Program-made: the position numbers and the translations under genes
The notes under the pieces: model-generated
What the model saw: the letters and a program-made list of their open reading frames with translations, nothing else
Told to the model about the DNA's origin: nothing
Databases searched by the model: none
Assembly (NCBI GenBank): GCA_947471105.1
Contig: CANIYB010000072.1
Location: forward strand, 1-9,697
Origin: Cytophagaceae bacterium
Lineage (GTDB): Bacteria; Bacteroidota; Bacteroidia; Cytophagales; Spirosomataceae
Direction: 5' to 3'
DNA: 9,697 nt
Shown: positions 6,934 through 9,697 of the stretch, in pieces
Layout: every line of letters starts with the position of its first letter
How positions within the stretch are numbered: the stretch's first letter is position 1

Positions 6934-7410
6934 TTAAAAAGCTAACATTTTTATGGCTGTAATAGCCGCTTCATCTCCTTTATTTCCATGTTTTCCTCCT
7001 GCTCGGTCCATCGCTTGTTCTTGCGTATTAGGAGTTAATACACCAAAAATGACGGGTTTATTAAATTTAATGCTCACATCTGTGATGCCATGAGCTACAG
7101 CATGGCAAATAAAATCAAAATGTTTTGTTTCCCCTTGAATCACACATCCTAAACAAATAACTGCGTCAACGTCTGGTTTTTGAGCCATCTTCTGCGCGCC
7201 TAAAGTCAATTCAAAACTTCCAGGTACCGTTTGACTGATGATATTTTTCTCTTGTGCCCCATGTTTTATTAACGTTTCATAGGCCCCTGCATATAAGGCA
7301 TTAGTCACCTCCTCGTTCCATTCAGAAACTAAAATGGCAAACTTTTTATGTTGAATTTCGGGTAATTCATTGGTTCGAAATTCACTTAAATTTTTATTTG
7401 CAGATGACAT
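6934..7410 (-). CDS. ribH: 6,7-dimethyl-8-ribityllumazine synthase
   Basis: A 158-residue enzyme of riboflavin synthesis that condenses 5-amino-6-ribitylaminouracil with 3,4-dihydroxy-2-butanone 4-phosphate to give lumazine. Family signatures are in order: an aromatic residue near the N-terminus (SEWNEE, W31), VPGSFELTLGAQ (62-73), CLGCVIQGETKHFDF (86-100) with likely catalytic H97, and GVLTPNTQEQAMDRAGGKHGNKGDEAA (123-149, key residues T126, R136, G139, K144). Length fits the icosahedral or pentameric forms. No FMN riboswitch is recognised: the leader of about 70 bases is too short and holds only the simple hairpin at 7431-7460. It is followed closely by lysC and serS, and lies downstream of a TPR gene. 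Confidence 0.96.
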   Translation of the reverse strand: MSSANKNLSEFRTNELPEIQHKKFAILVSEWNEEVTNALYAGAYETLIKHGAQEKNIISQTVPGSFELTLGAQKMAQKPDVDAVICLGCVIQGETKHFDFICHAVAHGITDVSIKFNKPVIFGVLTPNTQEQAMDRAGGKHGNKGDEAAITAIKMLAF

Positions 7411-7430
7411 AATAATGGGATTAAAATAAT

Positions 7431-7460
7431 AAGGGATAAAAGCGTTTGCTCTTATCCCTT
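7431..7460 (-). terminator. Hairpin between the TPR gene and ribH, probable leaky terminator or attenuator
   Basis: AAGGGATAA (7431-7439) pairs with TTATCCCTT (7452-7460). After an A-C mismatch, AGC pairs with GCT around a GTTT loop. Read on the minus strand, it starts 20 bases after the TPR stop and is followed by ATTATTTT, a moderately U-rich tract. It should end at least part of the TPR transcript. I found no convincing TAnnTTTG promoter between it and the ribH start, so some readthrough is likely. Confidence 0.65.
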
Positions 7461-7480
7461 AAAACATCATTCATATTTTT

Positions 7481-8158
7481 TTATTCAGAGATAGAGCTTT
7501 CTAAAAGCGCTTTGTATTTTTTTGCAGGTACGGATTCAGCTGACTCAGGGAATTTGTCCGTGATTTGCGAATAAGCATCAAGGGCTTCTTTTCCTTGTTT
7601 GTTTGCTTCAAAAGCTAAAGCTAATTTTAACAAATAGGTAGGAGTGAAAAACTTATTTGGTTTGTATTCAGCTGCTTTTTGATAATAATCAATAGCTTCC
7701 CCAAAAGATTTTTTTTCTGCATACGCATCTCCAATTAATGAATAGGCACGTGCCTGAACTAATAAATCAGCACTGCTGAAGTTCTTTAATTTTTCGATGG
7801 CTTGGTCATACTTCCCTTGTTTCAACAAAGTAATTCCCAAATATAAATCTGATAAATTCTGTGTATTACCTCCAAATTCATCAGAGATTTTAGCCATTTC
7901 TTTAGCGGCTGCAGACAATGAATCAGATTCAAATGCATAAACAGCTTTGTATAATTTCTTTTCACCCTCAACATCCTGTGAATTTTTATACCATTGATAG
8001 CCGAAAAATCCAGCAACTAACGCGATTAAAACTATACCCGCTCCTAATGTGGTCGATTTATTTTCTTCAAAAAATCCAGCCACTTTAGAAACTTCTTGTT
8101 GAAGTGCCTCTGGACTTTCAATGATTTCCATTACATCTTTTTTTTCTTTCTTTGCCAT
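7481..8158 (-). CDS. Membrane-anchored TPR protein, YfgM/TPR_21-like
   Basis: A 225-residue protein with a cytoplasmic N-terminus (acidic and lysine-rich, 1-36), one transmembrane helix at about 38-57 (TLGAGIVLIALVAGFFGYQW) and a soluble C-terminal helical domain. The C-terminal part holds TPR-like repeats at about 103-130 (LYLGITLLKQGKYDQAIEKL), 134-167 (ARAYSLIGDAYAEKKSFGEA, then IDYYQKAAEYKP) and 174-205 (TYLLKLALAFEANKQGKEAL, then DAYSQITDKFP). Topology and repeat layout match YfgM-type proteins, which in E. coli associate with the Sec translocon and periplasmic chaperones; transferring that role is inference. It lacks catalytic motifs. From memory, TPR genes of this kind often sit beside ribH in Bacteroidota. 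It has a good promoter of its own and a hairpin before ribH. Confidence 0.85.
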   Translation of the reverse strand: MAKKEKKDVMEIIESPEALQQEVSKVAGFFEENKSTTLGAGIVLIALVAGFFGYQWYKNSQDVEGEKKLYKAVYAFESDSLSAAAKEMAKISDEFGGNTQNLSDLYLGITLLKQGKYDQAIEKLKNFSSADLLVQARAYSLIGDAYAEKKSFGEAIDYYQKAAEYKPNKFFTPTYLLKLALAFEANKQGKEALDAYSQITDKFPESAESVPAKKYKALLESSISE

Positions 8159-8200
8159 AATAATCCTCTTACAGGAATCTAATTTAACGCTCTTTTAAAT

Positions 8201-8235
8201 TTGAGTAGCTAATATATTTTCGATAGCTAACTCAA
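8201..8235 (-). repeat. Inverted repeat at the presumed 5' end of the TPR-gene mRNA
   Basis: TTGAGTAGCTA (8201-8211) is the reverse complement of TAGCTAACTCAA (8224-8235) except for one bulged base, with a 12-base loop. The predicted transcription start near 8238 is just outside it, so the RNA hairpin would form at the very 5' end of the message. It may protect the mRNA, or the DNA may be an operator. It is not followed by a U-tract, so it is not read as a terminator. Confidence 0.5.
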
Positions 8236-8242
8236 AGGACTG

Positions 8243-8274
8243 CAAAATTATAAAATCTCTTCCATTTATATCAA
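8243..8274 (-). promoter_or_regulatory. Promoter of the TPR gene
   Basis: Read on the minus strand, TAATTTTG (8250-8243) is a perfect TAnnTTTG -7 box, and TTG (8274-8272) lies 21 bp upstream, inside the usual spacing for Bacteroidota promoters. The leader to the ATG at 8158 would be about 80 bases. Confidence 0.65.
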
Positions 8275-8286
8275 TATTAATGGAAT

Positions 8287-8322
8287 CTTTTGCGTTTTAT
8301 TTTATCTGATATTAGTAATTTG
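8287..8322 (+). promoter_or_regulatory. Weak candidate promoter of glpD
   Basis: CTTTTG (8287-8292) could be a -33 element, and GTAATTTG (8315-8322) resembles TAnnTTTG but differs at both first bases; the spacer is 22 bp. A second near-match, TTTATTTG (8330-8337), has no -33 partner. No better promoter was found in the 194-bp gap, so the call is tentative. Confidence 0.3.
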
Positions 8323-8352
8323 CCTATTATTTATTTGAAATTAAATTAATAG

Positions 8353-9697
8353 ATGTCTTTCAACCGCCAAGAGCAATTCAAAAAATTAGCCGATTCATAT
8401 GATATTTGTGTGATCGGTGGCGGGGCTACGGGAGCAGGAGTTGCTTTAGATGCAACTTTACGTGGATATAAAGTGATAGTTATTGAAAGGGGTGATTTCG
8501 CCTCACAAACCTCCTCTAAATCGACTAAATTAGTGCATGGTGGGGTTCGCTATCTGGAGCAGGCCGTTCGAAATTTGGATTGGCAACAATTTAAAATGGT
8601 CTATAAAGCGCTTCATGAGCGAAAAACCATGCTTCAAAATGCTCCTCATTTGGCACATCCCTTGGCATTATTGACTCCTTGTTATTCCTGGTTTGACCGG
8701 GCCTATTATCGGATTGGCATGTGGCTGTATGATAAAATTGCGGGTGCTACAAATTTGAAGGATTCAAGAGGCTTAAATAGAAAAGAAATTCAAAAGGAGG
8801 TTCCTGCTTTAAATTTGAAAAAAATTGTCGGCGGTATTTTGTACTACGATGGCCAAATGAATGACGCTCGGTATGCCTTGTCGATTTTACAGGAGGCGGA
8901 AAGGTTAGGGGCCACTGTTTTGAATTACACGGAATTGAGTTCGTTTACTTGTAGCCATAAAAGCTTAAAAATAAAGGAAGTTCTTGTAAAGGATTTAATT
9001 GGGAATAAAGAATTCCAATTCAATGTTCGAGCTGTTGTAAATGCGACGGGCCCTTTTACCGATAAAATCAGGAAGTTGGCTAACCCAAACCTGCAGGAAA
9101 GAATGAAAGTGAGTCGGGGGGCTCATATTGTTTTAGACAAGAAATTTTGGCCTGGAGATACGGCTTTGTTGATCCCCAAAACGGATGATGGTCGTGTTGT
9201 ATTTTTATTGCCCTGGCGCGGATATGTGTTGGTCGGTACGACGGACGATGCGGATAAATTATCTGAAAACCCCATTATTTTAGAAGAGGAGAAGACATAT
9301 TTACTTGAATACTTCAATCGATTTGCTTTGGAAAAAGCGAGTCCATCTGATATAAAAGCGGGGTTTGTTGGCCTTAGGCCTTTATTGCAAGTTCAACTTC
9401 AGACGGCCATGCAAACAGATACTAAATCAATGGTTCGTGATCATGAAGTGGAAGTGGACCGCAGAAGTAAATTAGTTAGCATCATGGGTGGCAAATGGAC
9501 AACCTACCGAATCATGGCGGAGGATACCCTGGATATTTTAGAAACGGAAGTTTTGCATGTCCCAAAATCTCCCTGTATGACTAAAAACCATCCGATTATG
9601 GGGGGAGATCATTTTGATGTGGACCTATTTCTTAACTCGGCGATTTTGAATGCGGAAACGCGCAGACACTTATATGAAACCTATGGTTCATTGGCCC
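8353..9697 (+). CDS. glpD: FAD-dependent glycerol-3-phosphate dehydrogenase (partial, 3' end outside window)
   Basis: 448 residues are visible from the ATG at 8353; the family is usually 500-560 long, so roughly the last 50-110 residues are missing. The enzyme oxidises sn-glycerol 3-phosphate to dihydroxyacetone phosphate and passes electrons to quinone at the inner membrane. The N-terminal dinucleotide fold reads YDICVIGGGATGAGVALDA (16-34) with the acidic E45 ending strand 2. KLVHGGVRYLEQ (59-70) is a family signature near the flavin. VNATGPFTDKIR (229-240) is the second FAD contact. FVGLRPLL (338-345), with R342, matches the substrate-phosphate region, and IMGGKWTTYRIMAEDTLD (377-394) closes the flavin domain. 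A GlpO-type oxidase cannot be fully excluded, because the two share this fold. The start has no Shine-Dalgarno sequence; the upstream bases are A/T-rich, as usual here. No neighbouring glpF or glpK is visible. Confidence 0.93.
   Translation, partial: MSFNRQEQFKKLADSYDICVIGGGATGAGVALDATLRGYKVIVIERGDFASQTSSKSTKLVHGGVRYLEQAVRNLDWQQFKMVYKALHERKTMLQNAPHLAHPLALLTPCYSWFDRAYYRIGMWLYDKIAGATNLKDSRGLNRKEIQKEVPALNLKKIVGGILYYDGQMNDARYALSILQEAERLGATVLNYTELSSFTCSHKSLKIKEVLVKDLIGNKEFQFNVRAVVNATGPFTDKIRKLANPNLQERMKVSRGAHIVLDKKFWPGDTALLIPKTDDGRVVFLLPWRGYVLVGTTDDADKLSENPIILEEEKTYLLEYFNRFALEKASPSDIKAGFVGLRPLLQVQLQTAMQTDTKSMVRDHEVEVDRRSKLVSIMGGKWTTYRIMAEDTLDILETEVLHVPKSPCMTKNHPIMGGDHFDVDLFLNSAILNAETRRHLYETYGSLA

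Noticed and set aside
7411..7480. FMN riboswitch upstream of ribH
   Set aside because: The gap is only 70 bases and holds one simple hairpin; the conserved multi-stem FMN aptamer is not present.
9123..9317. 64-codon open frame on the minus strand inside glpD
   Set aside because: It is a shadow of the strongly supported glpD reading frame.

Overview
The window looks like chromosomal DNA from a member of the Bacteroidota, most likely the Cytophagales side. Four things point there: a secreted protein with a type IX secretion (T9SS) C-terminal sorting domain, Bacteroidota promoter boxes of the form TAnnTTTG, A-rich leaders without clear Shine-Dalgarno sequences, and an RprX/RprY-like two-component pair. 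Protein families were recognised by eye; no database search was run.

Layout. The left edge (3-770, +) is the C-terminal part of an FAD-dependent oxidoreductase of the kind fused to a golvesin/xanthan-lyase-like beta domain. A strong bidirectional terminator (772-801) separates it from a convergent gene (830-1678, -) for a small exported Gly/Arg/Met-rich protein with a T9SS sorting domain. Divergent from that gene is a histidine kinase (1809-3629, +) overlapping an OmpR-type response regulator (3619-4329, +). The 130-bp gap between the exported-protein gene and the kinase holds facing promoters, three tandem 10-bp repeats that resemble an OmpR-family binding site, and a 19-bp perfect palindrome. 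This region is the most interesting part of the window.

The response regulator ends tail-to-tail with serS, and both stop codons lie in one 8-bp palindrome. serS, lysC and ribH run on the minus strand (7410 down to 4322) with 10-bp gaps and look like one transcript of housekeeping genes: lumazine synthase, aspartate kinase and seryl-tRNA synthetase. Upstream on the same strand is a membrane-anchored TPR protein (7481-8158), separated from ribH by a hairpin that may be a leaky terminator. The TPR gene has a good promoter and a potential hairpin at its mRNA 5' end. The right edge (8353 to the end, +) is glpD, FAD-dependent glycerol-3-phosphate dehydrogenase, cut off before its C-terminus.

How it fits together. 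Most genes are core metabolism or translation. The candidate regulatory unit is the exported T9SS protein plus the two-component system: the repeats overlap the -33 region of the exported-protein promoter, so the regulator probably controls that gene, and the kinase has a large, basic, probably coiled-coil periplasmic domain. That circuit is an inference. No mobile element, CRISPR array, tRNA or rRNA gene was seen, and no stretch longer than 300 bases lacks a gene.
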